Assembly: GCA_049999725.1 (NCBI GenBank)
Contig: JBNGIS010000002.1
Coordinates: forward strand, 271,864 to 322,706
Source of the DNA: Haplomitrium mnioides
Lineage: Eukaryota > Marchantiophyta > Haplomitriopsida > Calobryales
Reading direction: 5' to 3'
DNA length: 50,843 bases
The position numbers and the translations under genes were made by a program. A model generated the notes under the pieces. The model was not told the origin of the DNA and ran no database searches. It saw only the letters and a program-made list of their open reading frames with translations. Positions 1 to 11,130 of this stretch are shown piece by piece (position 1 is the stretch's first letter; every line of letters begins with the position of its first letter).

Positions 1-500
1 TCAAAAGTCCAAAATTTGTGCTTTGTTTTCATAAAACCTTAGAATTTGGATACAAAACATTTAAGTCATTTAAAATAAAATTTTTAGTTCAGACTTCATG
101 CACACATAAACATGATGCCACTATAAACTTATTATTTCAAGAATAAACAAAAAAAAACTTGAAGAAATACTCAAGCGGGATAGGAGGTAGAGGAATCAGT
201 TCAAAGTTTGAAGCCACAAAAACTTCATAAACCAAACCTTGCAGGGAGTTATAAGCTGTATTTTGAAGTTCAAACAAGAAAAAAACTTTCAATTTCGCTT
301 CAAAATCCATTTGCGCAAAGGGTCAAGTAGTCATGTTTTACAAGGATTTGGCAATTCAAAAGCACATAAAATTTTAAAATTCATATGTGCAAGGGAGTTA
401 GTAGTCAAAATCAAAAAGGCTAGAGCAACCCAAACAAGCAATTGGTTTGGAAATTTACATCAAAGTCTAGTCTCGTAGAGGGTTCAAAGTTTTGCATCAC
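1..500. repeat. Long direct repeat R1, left copy
   Basis: This stretch aligns by eye, in the same orientation, with 41480-42010. Shared landmarks in the same order are a 'gatgccacta' block, an 'accaaa.cttg.agggagtt' block, a 'caaaatccat.gcgcaaaggg' block, a 'gatgttttacaa' block and a 'ggatcaca/gcatcacagtc' block. The copy probably begins left of the window. Its right end grades into a 37-bp tandem array that the second copy holds in only about two units. No LTR termini, primer site or coding frame are evident, so the element class is unknown. The 79-codon open frame at 239-478 shows no recognisable motif and I do not treat it as a gene. Confidence 0.75.
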
Positions 501-1017
501 AGTCTTTACGCACAAAGAGTTGCGAGTTCCAAATTAGAGTCTATATGTGCATAAGGTTCTAAATTCTACATCCGAGTTTTTCCATGTAGAAGGTTTAAAA
601 TTCTGTATCAGAGTCTTTGCATGCATAAGGCTCCAACTTCATCATCAAAGTCTATGGCCGTATAGGGCTATGAGTTCTATATCAAAGCCTATGTGCATTT
701 AAGGTTTGAAGTTTCTTGAAAAGACTAGGCATGTAAAGGGTTTTGAGTTTTGTATCAGAGTCTATACATGCATATGGTTTTGACTTCCAAATCAAAGTCT
801 ATGCTTGTATAGAGCTCCTAGTTTTAGATTAAATTCTATGTGCATTTAAGGTTCTCAATTCTGCAACAAAGGTTGAGCACACTTAGGGTTCCAAATTCTG
901 CATCATAGTCTCGAAGTACAAGGGGTTCCAAGTTCATCATCAAAGTCCAAGCGTGTAAGAGGTTTCAAGTTCTACATCAAAGTGAATCCCAACAAAGGAT
1001 TCAATTATCAAGGTCAG
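444..1017. repeat. Degenerate 37-bp tandem array, about 15 units
   Basis: Units start at 444, 481, 518, 555, 592, 629, 666, 703, 739, 776, 813, 850, 887, 924, 961 and 998. All steps are 37 bp except one of 36. The unit opens with 'ggttccaagttctgcatcaa' or a variant, followed by 'agtctatg', then an alternating 'cgcgca/tgtgca' type stretch and 'taa/tag'. Individual units differ at many positions but the register is kept. That means substitutions accumulated with almost no indels. The last unit is partial. Confidence 0.9.
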
Positions 1018-1379
1018 AGGAGGCTTCGACAATCCCTAAGATCAGTGTTAAATATTGTAGTAGGCAAAACATTGAAATGCTTCTAACCAATGGTAAAATA
1101 TGCAAGAATAAAGTAATATTTTGGATCACAAAATGTTTGAAAAAAAAATGAAGATTTTTATTTTATGTTTCAATTACATTTAAAGATGATAATAGTCAAT
1201 TAGTAATGATTTACACCACAAAATTCAAACATATATATGAGTTTTTCTTAATAGTATAAATTTATTGAATAAAGATACTAATATACTTTATAAAATTCAC
1301 AAACTTAAACTACAATGTAACTTGAAAGCATACTAGCAAAATATTAGAGTTGAGAAACATATATTTCAACATTTGATTC
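1018..1379. other. AT-rich stretch without recognisable feature
   Basis: This joins the 37-bp array to the 3' end of repeat X. I see no open frame of note, no LTR terminus and no tandem structure. Confidence 0.5.
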
Positions 1380-1439
1380 ATAAATAGCTTTTGTCATTGG
1401 TCTCCATTTTAGCTTGAGAAGATTCATCAAGATTCTTGC

Positions 1440-2335
1440 GATCTCTTTCAATGTTTATCACATTGATTCTCTTTCAAACACTTGAGGATTGAGCGCATTC
1501 TGTCTTTCATATTTAAAGATTTGATTTAATGATAGCTAGAGTGTATTTTCGTTAATTGATTTTTGTGTGAGAAAAAATTGAGAGAAAATCATGGTCTATG
1601 TTATATCAAGTACATTGATATAAAATTTGGATTTGTGTTTCCTTTTGTGGATGCTATTTTTTCTAGAAAGTATTGTAAAAAAAAAACACATCTTTAGCCT
1701 CACAAGAAAAACATTGAACATGTATTTTTTTTTTAGGTTTGGAGGTTTGTTCTTATCAAACGACAAAACTTTGAAGACTTTTACAATCCAAAACGGTTTG
1801 TTTTTTTTGGATAAAGTGATGCAACACAAATGAACCTTTTGGCTTTCATATTAGAAAGGCTCCAAATTTGTCCATGTATCTTATTCAATGTAAAACAATT
1901 TCTTCTCGTAGTCTAGATACTCCATCATAAATTGTTTGATATATACAAAATATATGTTCTAGTGGAGCCTCTTCCTTTGGCTGGTAAACATCAACTTAAA
2001 AAGTTACACCAACATTTTGAGAATCAATACAAGTGTTTGTACATTGTGAAACTAGAAACATGAATTTTCTTTTGAGTCATCATCTCTTTCTTTTAGTGAT
2101 GTGTGTCACAATCTCTTTTTGAGTAAGGAAAAATTCAATCCTTCAGTGAATGTTTGAATCTCTAAAGAACTTGGAACAATTCTCACTTATATTGTCACTA
2201 ATTGTGAAGACCACTTTCTATGTATCATCTTCTATTGTTTCTTTTTGAGATTGCTTGATTTTAGAATAAACTTTTCAGAGTATTAGTATTGCACTTAGAA
2301 TTTACATGTCTACTTCAGGTAGACACTTGAGTTGG
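1440..2335 (-). pseudogene. Family X coding remnant, C-terminal block
   Basis: Translating the minus strand gives a broken frame that matches the plus-strand product of 47880-48720. The clearest conserved segment is PFWIVKVFKVLSF (about 1757-1796), compared with QFWIAKVFKILSF in the other copy. A lysine/arginine-rich tail (HKRKHKSK) follows and is likewise shared as KGKRKSKLH. Several stops and frame changes break the copy upstream of 1829. The 'FW-x-KV' core followed by a tryptophan or hydrophobic strand loosely recalls small beta-barrel reader domains such as BAH, but that is only an impression. The function is unknown. Two independently decayed copies of one protein show that it was once coding. 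Confidence 0.6.
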
Positions 2336-3129
2336 CGAATACCATCCGGAGGTAAACAAAACTCATCTCGTAAGATTTTTTCTCTCCAAATATTTGCACC
2401 TGAATTACTCAACTTCAACTTGTTGATTGAAGGTAATGTCATTAATCTTTTGAACCAATGAAAGACGTTGTTGCAGAAACAATTTGAAATCTCAAGTCTC
2501 TAGCAATATAGATACTTGTGGTTTTAAATACATGATAATTGTAGCGTCTTGCTAAGACTTGTTATCGTAAAAGCATTGACACATTTCAAACATTTTGAGA
2601 ATCTATTGAACACTTTATCGATTTGATCGTAAGTATTGTTGGTCATGAGAAATCTCACTTGAATTTTTGAAAGTCATTCTTAGCAATCAAGAGACCAGAA
2701 TATCCAAAAATTTATATATTTTTTGTGTCATATTGTCTAGTTAAAGATACAAGATGAGAGGTAGCAGCTCTTAAAACTCACATAGCACTTAATTGAGCAT
2801 TGTAATAGTCAAGTAAAAGTTATTTCTTGTTTATATGTCAAGAAGACTCTTGAAGAAAGAGAATGATTGAAAATTAAAGCACTGACAATGTGTACACCCA
2901 CCAAATAATCTTTATCAATCTTTTTGGGTGGTGTTCAATTTGGAACCACTATTTTCTTTTGATCTTTACCATCAATCACAATGATGAAGTACTTTTAATC
3001 ATCGACATAGTATTTTTCTTTATGATTTGCAAGTTAACCAAAATATGTAAATAATTCTATTAAACATATATTGAAACTGAGAATTTTAAAAGAAAACTTC
3101 ACGTGTAAAGAAATATTAGACCAACAATA

Positions 3130-3770
3130 ACAAAATTTTTAAGCGCAAATGGTTCAAACAATAAACAACGATTTGTAAGGTTTTTTTTTTCTCTAAACGT
3201 GCATAAGATTCACAACAACAATAACAAAACCTAAGTCCATACATGGCAACAAGCAATACTATTAACTCATAAGCTTGTTGTGAGTCTACGCGCGTTTGGG
3301 ATTCAAACCAAGAGTAACAAAACCTCTACGCGCATAGGTCACAAACATCAACAATAATTCGTATGCTTGCTTTGATTCTAAGCGTGCATAGATATGAAAG
3401 AACAATAACAAAATCAATTTGTGCAATAGAGTCACAAACAACAACAACAAAAATTCATTCGTCTACTTTGATTTTAGATGTGCATTGGATTGAAAACAAC
3501 AATAACAAAACCTATGTTCACAACAACAACAACAATTCCTAGGCTCGTTTTACCTCCTTGTGGGCTAAAGATTCAAACCAATAAAAAAAAAAAACCTATT
3601 CAGCCATAGAGTCATAAACAACAACAACAACATTGTTTATGCTTCTTTTGACTCTATGCACGTTCACAATTCGAACCAATAATAACAATACCTATGCAAG
3701 CGAAAGGTCACAAAAGACAACAGAAGGCTAGCTTTGACTCTAGCAAGCTTCAAAACAACAACTCTTACAT
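3130..3770. repeat. Degenerate 91-97-bp tandem array, about 6 units
   Basis: A 'caaaacct' landmark recurs at 3225, 3318, 3409, 3506, about 3590 and 3686, giving a period of 84-97 bp. Each unit contains an 'acaacaacaacaa' stretch, a 'tttgactcta' block, an alternating 'gcgcgcat/gtgcat' stretch and 'gattcaaacca.taataa'. On the minus strand the array starts about 110 bp downstream of a splice-donor-like 'aaag|gtagga' (junction near 3881/3880). It may therefore sit in an intron of X. Confidence 0.8.
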
Positions 3771-4045
3771 AATTAGTTTTGCAAACGTGAGCTCTTCAAA
3801 GTTTGCTAAATAAAAAAGATTTTTAGATTAAAAAAACATCATAATTATCTATGATTTCAAAAGCCAAAAGAGTTTCCTACCTTTGTCGCACTCCACTGCA
3901 TGGATTTAAAATTTGTTTTTGAACATTTCACAAATAACACATCTATTATGTTTAGAAATTTTGACATTTGGACAATACATGCTTCAATGTTTTGTAAAAC
4001 AAGAAATTTAGAATACAATCAGAATCTTTCTCTTTCAAACAAGTT

Positions 4046-4050
4046 GTATG
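4046..4050. repeat. Target-site duplication of element O (GTATG; partner 14300-14304 GTATA)
   Basis: The five bases directly outside the two LTR ends match at four of five positions. Both flanks lie within repeat X, so removing O rejoins the minus-strand X sequence. Confidence 0.65.
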
Positions 4051-4315
4051 TGTTGAATATGGAGGATCATGCAACTAGTGGAAAACATGAAGCAACAAAT
4101 ATATGATGGAATATGAAACTCTTCCTCTCCTTCTCTTCTTTCTCCTCCATGTATGAATATTCTTAATCTTACAAATATACAATGTAATAGGGTATTAAGG
4201 TAATGTGCTAATCATAATAAATTATCACTAATCCTAATCTTAATCCTATACACTAATCATAGGTTAAGAACTAATCCTAGATTAGACTAATTATCTTACT
4301 AGATGTAGCATAACA
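4051..4315 (-). repeat. Element O 3' LTR (265 bp)
   Basis: Near-identical to 14026-14299 over its full length. On the minus strand it starts TGTTATGCTACATC and ends ATATTCAACA, giving the standard TG...CA termini. The purine-rich tract directly 5' of the minus-strand start fixes this copy as the 3' LTR. Confidence 0.8.
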
Positions 4316-4324
4316 CTTCCCCTT
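4316..4324 (-). promoter_or_regulatory. Polypurine tract of element O
   Basis: Minus-strand AAGGGGAAG abuts the first base of the 3' LTR. This is the expected site and composition of the plus-strand DNA primer in LTR retrotransposons. It orients O on the minus strand. Confidence 0.75.
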
Positions 4325-6370
4325 GGGTATAACATGGGTAATGTTGTAACCGCATGTAAGATAGATGTAAAACCTATGATAAAATATTACCAATACTACA
4401 AAATAAATCCATATGAAATATAAAGATGTTGTGTCATTAAATCCCTCTCATACTCCTTCGAGGGAAAGAGTACAACCACCATTTATAAATGGATATATAA
4501 GTCACAAAGTGACCAAATAGAGAGAAGAAATAATGAGAAAATTGGCTATATGCTTGTTAGGTCTTGAGCTGCAAGGCATAGGAGGAGTAGCCCTGCTATT
4601 GATCGATTAGTGTTGTAGTATAAAGCCTAACTTCTAGATATGAGTCACTGGGTGGGAATAGATAAGGTCCCTGCTGATCGAGCTATCTAAAGATACACTT
4701 GGTCGTGGTGGTAGTGATGTCCATCAGAACTCAAGGGATCATGAGGGTGCTTCTTCCCTCAAGACCGGCTAAGGACCTGCACACAACTTTGGGCTTGCTG
4801 GTTGGTCTCTTGGTTCAAGAGAAGTAGCCCATAACATAAATAAAATAACTTAAATGAGTTTGAATTTTAGATGTTTCAATTGGGAAAGACAAAACAAGAT
4901 AGATGCGTAATTGAAATCACAGGCATACATAATATCAAGAATAGCACTTTACTGAAGACAAATTTAATTGATAACCAATGCAAGTCATATTACAAATCTT
5001 TCGACTTCCCACCTTGGGCGTAACACCTCAACGATTCACTTCTCTACTCTTCCCTCTCTTATTGCTCTACTGAAATAGCCAGGTCTATTCATCTCTCTTC
5101 AAGAGTCCACCACCAATACACTACTAGCATACTTAGATGATTTACTGATGTTCCCCATAAACGCCCCCAAAATAAAACACACAACAAATTCTAATAAAAA
5201 AATAAAACATGGTACTCACGCACAAAATACATAACAACAAATATTTTCAATTTTCTGTTACCTTAGCTAGCATCCACATAAGCCAAGCCATGGGAGAGAG
5301 TTTCTGCAAGTCTCGCCATAGATAGCACCTTTAACACATCTTCTTCGACTAACCACCGCCAATTGTACCCTTTGTTCTCTTTTCTCCAATCTTTGTCCGC
5401 CCTAAAAAAAACTTTGTATGTCACTCCATCAATACCTTCCACCCTTGCACTTCCTCCTAGGGCCTAATCAAATCATCTCTTCAACCCGGTACCACACATC
5501 CCCTTGATTATTTTAAGAATCCTCATCAAGCTACATTTTCTCTACACCCCTCTTATCCTTCTATTGGCTGTCTATTTTCACCTTTATCCAATCGCCTAGT
5601 GCACGTTCCCATCTTGAAACATCCTCTAGTACTATTCCAGTTGTCCATCTCCTAATTGTACCAACGGTCATATCCCAGGTTTAAACTCTAATCGCTTGAG
5701 TATCCGTTCTTTCGCTACATTCCTCATTGTTGGCGACACGCGACAGTCCTCTCGAGAGATAAGAGGTCAGGGCAGACACTGGAGCAGGGTCAGGGACCTT
5801 ATTTGGCTCCAGAACTTGGATAGCTATATCATATGTTTATTTGGGGCACCTACAGCCCAATGCTCTTTTCTTTTTTAAAAATAGACCCTAGCTCCTACAT
5901 GCGGGGGCCATTTTCTTGCCATTGGATCCAATAGATCCACTCCATCCCTTTTTAATTCATCTTTTCTTTTCTCCTTGGCTTGGTTTGGATGTAGCTTAGA
6001 TTTAATATTAGTTAATTAATATTTCATTAGTATTTTACTATAGTTTACTAACCCATATAACTTTTCAAAATCCCACAAAAACACAAAACATATACACGTC
6101 TACTTTTACAAAACACACACATAATTACCTCACGTACACTTGACGTCTTTTCTTTCTTTTCTTCATGTTGAAGCGATGTTCCTCCATTTTCCTCTTTTTT
6201 GGGCTTTTCGAGTTGTTGTTGTTGTTGCTTGATCTGTTTCTTGACCTGACTGGTACTTGTGATTCAAAAGACACATGCTATTCCTACACTGTATTTCTAA
6301 ATCCTAAAGAAGTTTTTCTACTTTAAACTTAATAAAAAAAGTCTTTTAACTAAATCCTAAAAAACCTTTT
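4325..6370. other. Unexplained 2-kb stretch inside element O
   Basis: No copia domain, LTR or long frame is visible on either strand. The part from about 5270 to 5900 appears richer in G and C than its surroundings, with blocks such as 'gaccggctaaggacc' further left (near 4760). A 60-codon plus-strand frame at 5696-5878 has no recognisable motif. It may be a captured sequence, the remains of another element, or non-coding element DNA. Confidence 0.4.
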
Positions 6371-6659
6371 GATTGAATCTTTAAAAGTCTTTCGTCCTTC
6401 TGTTTGGACAGTGTCCATTGTTTGCCATTTTTGCCATTAACATGCTTGCTTTCTTCCTCCTTTGCCTCTCCTTGCTTGCGTCTTTAAAACTCTCATCTTG
6501 GACTCTAACAAGGCCAAAAAGATAATAAAAAATAATAATCATATGATGCTTGGAAAAACGCCATGAGTAGAGTAGAATATGAAGATACATCAGAGATAAA
6601 AATAATGACAACAACCAGAGAATGAAATAATAGTCAATGAAGTCATGATAATAATGTAG

Positions 6660-8242
6660 ATAATCTACGTAAACCAAGTAAGTGATAAAATGTTGGTGCA
6701 GTGCCGGAGGTAAGGCCTTCGTAAATATATCGGCAATGTTTTCTTTACGAGAGATAACTTGCATAGAAAGAGTGTCGTCATACTGCTCATGGGTAAAGAA
6801 AAACTTTGGTGCAATATGTTTAATTTGGTCTCTTTAATAAAACTATGTGAGACCTGTTGTACACATGCCTAGTTATCTTAAAAAATAATAGTCGAGTCAT
6901 GTATAAAAGGTAAACCACAATGTAAATAAACATGATCAAGCATCTATCATAGGTATAACCACTCCCTACTAGCTTCATACAGAGCTATAATCTTAGTATG
7001 GTTTGAGGATCTCCAAGTCAAAGTTTGCTTTGTACTTTTCCATGATATAGCTGTAGAGCCATATAGGAACATATAACCGGTTTGGGACTTAGCATCATCA
7101 AGATCTGAAAGATATTGTGCATCCGCATAGCCAATAAAGATTTGATCAATATTATTTGGAAAAAATAATCCTATGTCAATTGTGCCTTGCAAGTTTCTGA
7201 AAATATGCTTGATACCATTCCAATACCTTATAGTAGGTTGTGAACTATGTCTTGCAAGCATGTTCACAACAAGGGAAATATCAGGACGTGTTTGATTAGC
7301 AAGATACATAAGAGCTCCTATAGAGGAGAGATACGGTATCTCTGATCCAAGAATCGGCTCTATGTCTTTCCATTTTTGGAAAATATATTTTTCTCTATCT
7401 AGTGTTCTTATCTCCATAGGTGATGTGACTAGATGAGATTTATCAATATTAAATTGTTTTAGGATTTTCTTAGTGTAAGTACTCTCATGCATCAATATGC
7501 TATCATCAAGATACTCAAATTGTAATCCTAAACAATACTTGGTCTTACCAAAATCCTTCATATGAAAAGTTTTCTTAAGCATAGAAATAGTTTGCTCAAG
7601 TAAGGATTGGTGACCAAAAAATTATATATCATCAATATATAATGCGAAAATTATAAATTCTTTGTCAACATTCTTGATGAATAAACTTGGTGCAATGTCA
7701 TCAAAGTGAAAACCTATGGCTATCATCTCCTTATGAAATCTATGATACCATATTCAACCACTCTGCTTAAGCCCATAAATAGATCGAAGGATTTGGATTG
7801 CATATCCATCCTTGGTTAGAGGCATAGATTGATGAATAGAGGGACAATAGGTCTTTTATCCTTAAACTACATCTCATGGACTATAGGTCCTAACCCAATA
7901 CTACCACCATTGGGTTTAATGATGGTCTATGGTAAAATGGTAGATGGGTTGCTATATGGTTTATGCTTAGTGACATTCTCCTCATGAATATGATAGATAT
8001 TCCTTGCAATAAGCTCTATAGAAGCTTCCATATAGATATGGGTATCTAGTGACCCGTATAAATATGTTGTCACAACATCCATCTGATGTGTAATGAGCTC
8101 ATGTTCTAGGAAAAAGCTTACTAGGAACCGATATATAATAGCATCTATAATTGGGGCGTATGTGAGATCAAAGTCTCTCCTCGGTATTTGTGTATAGTCT
8201 TTGGCTACAAGGCATGTCTTATATCTAACAATTTTGTCTTTT
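6660..8242 (-). pseudogene. Element O reverse transcriptase / RNase H remnant
   Basis: The reverse-transcriptase catalytic box reads YIDD at 7639-7628 and is followed at once by I and a stop codon. The open segment 7582-6947 (211 codons) carries the downstream copia reverse-transcriptase block (MKDFG.TKYCLGLQ), the 'LMYLANQTRPDI' block and the RNase H start, where the usual 'YADAD..SD' reads 'YADAQYLSD'. The RNase H C-terminus continues in a shifted frame as ENIADIFTKALP near 6740-6690. Stops and frameshifts make the region inactive. The order and motifs are standard for copia pol. Confidence 0.85.
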
Positions 8243-9634
8243 TCAGTTCCTTACAAAGATCCACCTATATCTAATTAAATTAGCATAAGAAGGAACATAG
8301 ACTAGAGGTCCAAATACTTTCCTTTGTATCATGGAATCTAGTTTTGAATCCATTGCCTTTTTCCACTTTATCCCATCAAAATTGTCCATAGCTTCTTTGA
8401 CAGATGTGAGATGAGGTGGTGTATCAAATATAGTATGTGAAATTAGGAATGCGAAATGATCATTGACATCTACACTCTCTCTTTGCCATATATCCCATGT
8501 ATCCATATAGTGGATCGAGATCTTTTGAGTATCAGGGTACTCCAATAGGGAAATAGTCGGTTGAGATAGTAAACATGTACATGATGATGCTTTCATGACA
8601 TCAATTGAGAACATAGTTCTCTTAGTCAAAACGTTTTGCCAAGGTTTAGAGTCTTTTGAGCCAAGAGGGCATCCTCTCTTTTGCCTTGGTACTTGGTCAA
8701 CTGTTGGTTTTGAAATATCTTGAATTCTTATAAGAATATTCACCACATGAATATGTGAATCTGGCAATTGTTCAACTTTTTTAGCCAAGTAAAGAAGTCT
8801 CTTGACTTCATTCTCACCTTTCCTTGCTCTTTGATCTATCCATGTAGTGGATATATTGTCCCACTGGAGTTGTTTCGGTAGTGAAGAATTTTTATCTTCA
8901 AAAAGAGATGGAAATATATCCTCATAGAAATGGCAATTGGCTAATCTAGCTTGAAACACATCAGCAGTGCATGGTTCTAGATAGCATATAATAGAAGGGG
9001 AGTCATATCCTACATAGATGACTTTTTGTTTGTGAGGTACCATCTTAGTCCTTTTCGATCCTATAATTGGAACTAAGACTTGACAATTGAAAACTCGTAG
9101 ATGGGATAAATCTAGTATATTACCATAGACAAGTTGGTGAGATAATAATGAATTAAGTCTAGCAATCATTTGAATATTGCGTATTACTCTTTCGACTATT
9201 CCATTTTGAAAATGGACATACGCCATAGAGTATTGGGTATCAATGCCAATAGTTGTGCAAAAGTTATCAAATGTTTTTGATGTAAACTCTCCCGCATTGT
9301 CAAGTCGTAGGACTTTTATTGGACATTTTGGAAATTGAGCTTTCAATTTTAGAATGTGTGCCAATATCTTTGGGAAGACTAAATTACGGGTTAAGCGTAA
9401 TGACACTTGTGACCATTTTGTGGAAGCGTTTTTTATCACCAAGAAGTACCAAAAAGGTCCACTAGGTGGGTCAATAGGACCACAAACATCTGCGTGTATT
9501 CTCTCAAGGAATTTTGGAAATTCCAGAATTTTCTTGAAAAGCAATGGACGTAAGGTCAGCTTGCCTTGAGAACAATGTACACATAGTCTTTCGATCATAG
9601 ATGGCTTTATGGTTTGAGGAATGGATCGGATCAC
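8243..9634 (-). pseudogene. Element O integrase with reverse-transcriptase N-terminus (463-codon open frame)
   Basis: This is the longest open frame in the window. C18 and C21 (CVHC) are the second half of the HHCC zinc-binding domain. The integrase catalytic triad is intact by position: D49 (HADVCGP), D112 (LRLDNAGEF) and E148 (NGIVER), with 35 residues between D112 and E148, the DD35E spacing. The C-terminus enters the reverse-transcriptase N-terminal region (W.KAMDSKLDSM, then YRWIF). It is a fragment of a polyprotein: the preceding pre-integrase part is in another frame (9904-9638) and the following reverse transcriptase is broken by stops. Confidence 0.85.
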
Positions 9635-9637
9635 TTT

Positions 9638-10271
9638 CTAAATGTTTTGAAACATTGTAGTGCCTGAATGTTCTAAGGGATTATGCCATGAAATAGTATG
9701 ATCGATTGGTTGTGTATGAGTATGAAAGTTTATTATTTGCATAACATAAAAACCAAGAGGGTACACAAAAAATGTTTCTTTTATTTTAGATCCTTTAGGA
9801 GTATGCTTCAATAAATGCAACACTTCCTGATTTCTACAAGTGCTTGTATGTATGTGATAACCATTGTCTCGTATATCACAAAAACTAATCATATAATAGT
9901 CCATTGTGGCAATCTGATAGTGGCTGGTCCTTTGCCTTCTTCAATCTGATTGCTGCCCATTATGGTAGTCACCTTTGGTGTGAGGGCGTAAGCTTGGTAA
10001 AATATGACATGCATTTTAAAATAGTATGAGTATTGTCACTGTCTATTATACATGTATAAATGTGATCAAGAGGTAGTGTAGAATTTGTACACTGAATCAT
10101 GTTCATCTCTAGTATATTCAAATCCTCTTTCTTATCGATATAATTGCTAAGGGTATCAATTTGTTTGATAAAGACACTATAATTCTTTGTTGCAACTTTC
10201 TGGTTTTTGTCTTTTGCAGAAAGTGCGACCAAGTGAGTTGGGATTTTGCAAACTTTATTCGTATGCCCCAT
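9638..10271 (-). pseudogene. Element O protease and pre-integrase remnant
   Basis: The frame ending at 9969 carries the retropepsin-type active-site region as CIIDSDNTHTI, where copia proteases normally have DSG: the glycine is an aspartate here. Its start contains the second half of a CCHC zinc knuckle (GHTNKVC). The next segment (9904-9638) has the GAG-pre-integrase signature around HNPLEHSG. Frame changes separate both from the integrase frame. Confidence 0.75.
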
Positions 10272-11130
10272 GGCCTCACATCTACTTCAAACAATTGGTC
10301 CTCATGTGTTATTGGAGGATGGCTGATTTATGTTATTATATGAACTCCTACCTCCTCTTCTTTCTCTTTGATAAAGTTGTGTAGAGTTGCCTTGCCTCTT
10401 CCTCTCCCCTGAATTGCTGATTCCTGTCATTCATAAAAGCTTTACTCCTTTGAGAATTCTGTCTAAAGGAACCAAATCTGGCACTTGTTCTAGACATACC
10501 TCTATTATTTTTTTGGCTTGGAATAATGTGCTTCAGGTGCTGGAGTTTGAGGTAGGGTACATAGAGGTCATACTTTAGAATTCTTCATCTGCAAATGTTT
10601 ATCTGTTAATAATAAATAAGCTATAAGTTCAAAATATGTAGAAAAGTTCATGTTTTTGTACTGAGCACATAGAATCATGTTGGTTGTATGGAATGTGGAT
10701 AGTGTTTTTCTCAAAATTTTCTTCTTGGGAAACATGATGTCCACATAATGTTAACTGAGATGCTATTTTAAACATCTCATTGTTATATTTAGATATAGAG
10801 GAAAAATCTTGAACTCTTAAACTGATTGAGTCATGCCTTGTTTTAGGCAAATGAATTGTTTTTGTATGGTCAAATTGTTCTTTCAGATTATCCCATAGAA
10901 TTATGGGATTACTCTTATTTCATATATTGATTTTTTAGAGAGTCAGAAAGATGATGCCTTAGGAAAATCAAGGCCTTGGCTTTCAATTGTAAGGCTATGT
11001 CCTCATCTGTAAGGATTGTGGTCTCAAATCCCTTGGAAACCAGATGGGCTACTGCATCTAGTGACCATGAGAGATAGTTGTCTCATTCAATGGTCAACTG
11101 CTTAAAATTTAATTTTTCCATTTTTATAAT
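10272..11130 (-). pseudogene. Element O gag remnant
   Basis: Minus-strand reading gives copia gag signatures: a NYLSWSLDA block close to the N-terminus (about 11080-11050), a VSKGFETTI-type block, and SLRVQDFSSISKYNNEMF (about 10830-10770) with QLTLCGHHVSQEE after it. The zinc knuckle ahead of GHTNKVC (about 10280) has a stop in place of its first cysteine. Stops occur throughout. Confidence 0.75.

Larger units (their letters stand above)
1380..4050 (-). mobile_element. Repeat family X, 3' part of a minus-strand copy
   Basis: Read on the minus strand, this continues the X segment at 14305-15476 once the O insertion is removed. The downstream half (about 2335 to 1380) aligns along its length with plus-strand 47880-48755. 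Shared landmarks are a block meaning 'aaagtggtcttt.caat', a 'ataagtgagaa.tg' block, 'gatatgaaagccaaaa', and the 'ttttggatt.aaagtcttc' block. The upstream half (4050-2340) has no counterpart in the 46560-48755 copy, which looks internally deleted there. It contains the 91-97-bp tandem array. I know of no transposon family with these features. Confidence 0.7.

Noticed and set aside
239-478. 79-codon plus-strand open frame
   Set aside because: Lies in repeat R1, and the other copy at 41480-42010 does not keep it open. No recognisable motif.
1627-1833. 68-codon plus-strand open frame
   Set aside because: Antisense shadow of the X coding remnant, whose minus-strand reading matches the copy at 48300-48500.
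4051-4315. Reading the 265-bp repeat as a plus-strand LTR because of a TATAAATA-like word in the 14026-14299 copy
   Set aside because: No primer site follows on the plus strand. A perfect polypurine tract on the minus side and minus-strand gag-pol argue for minus orientation.
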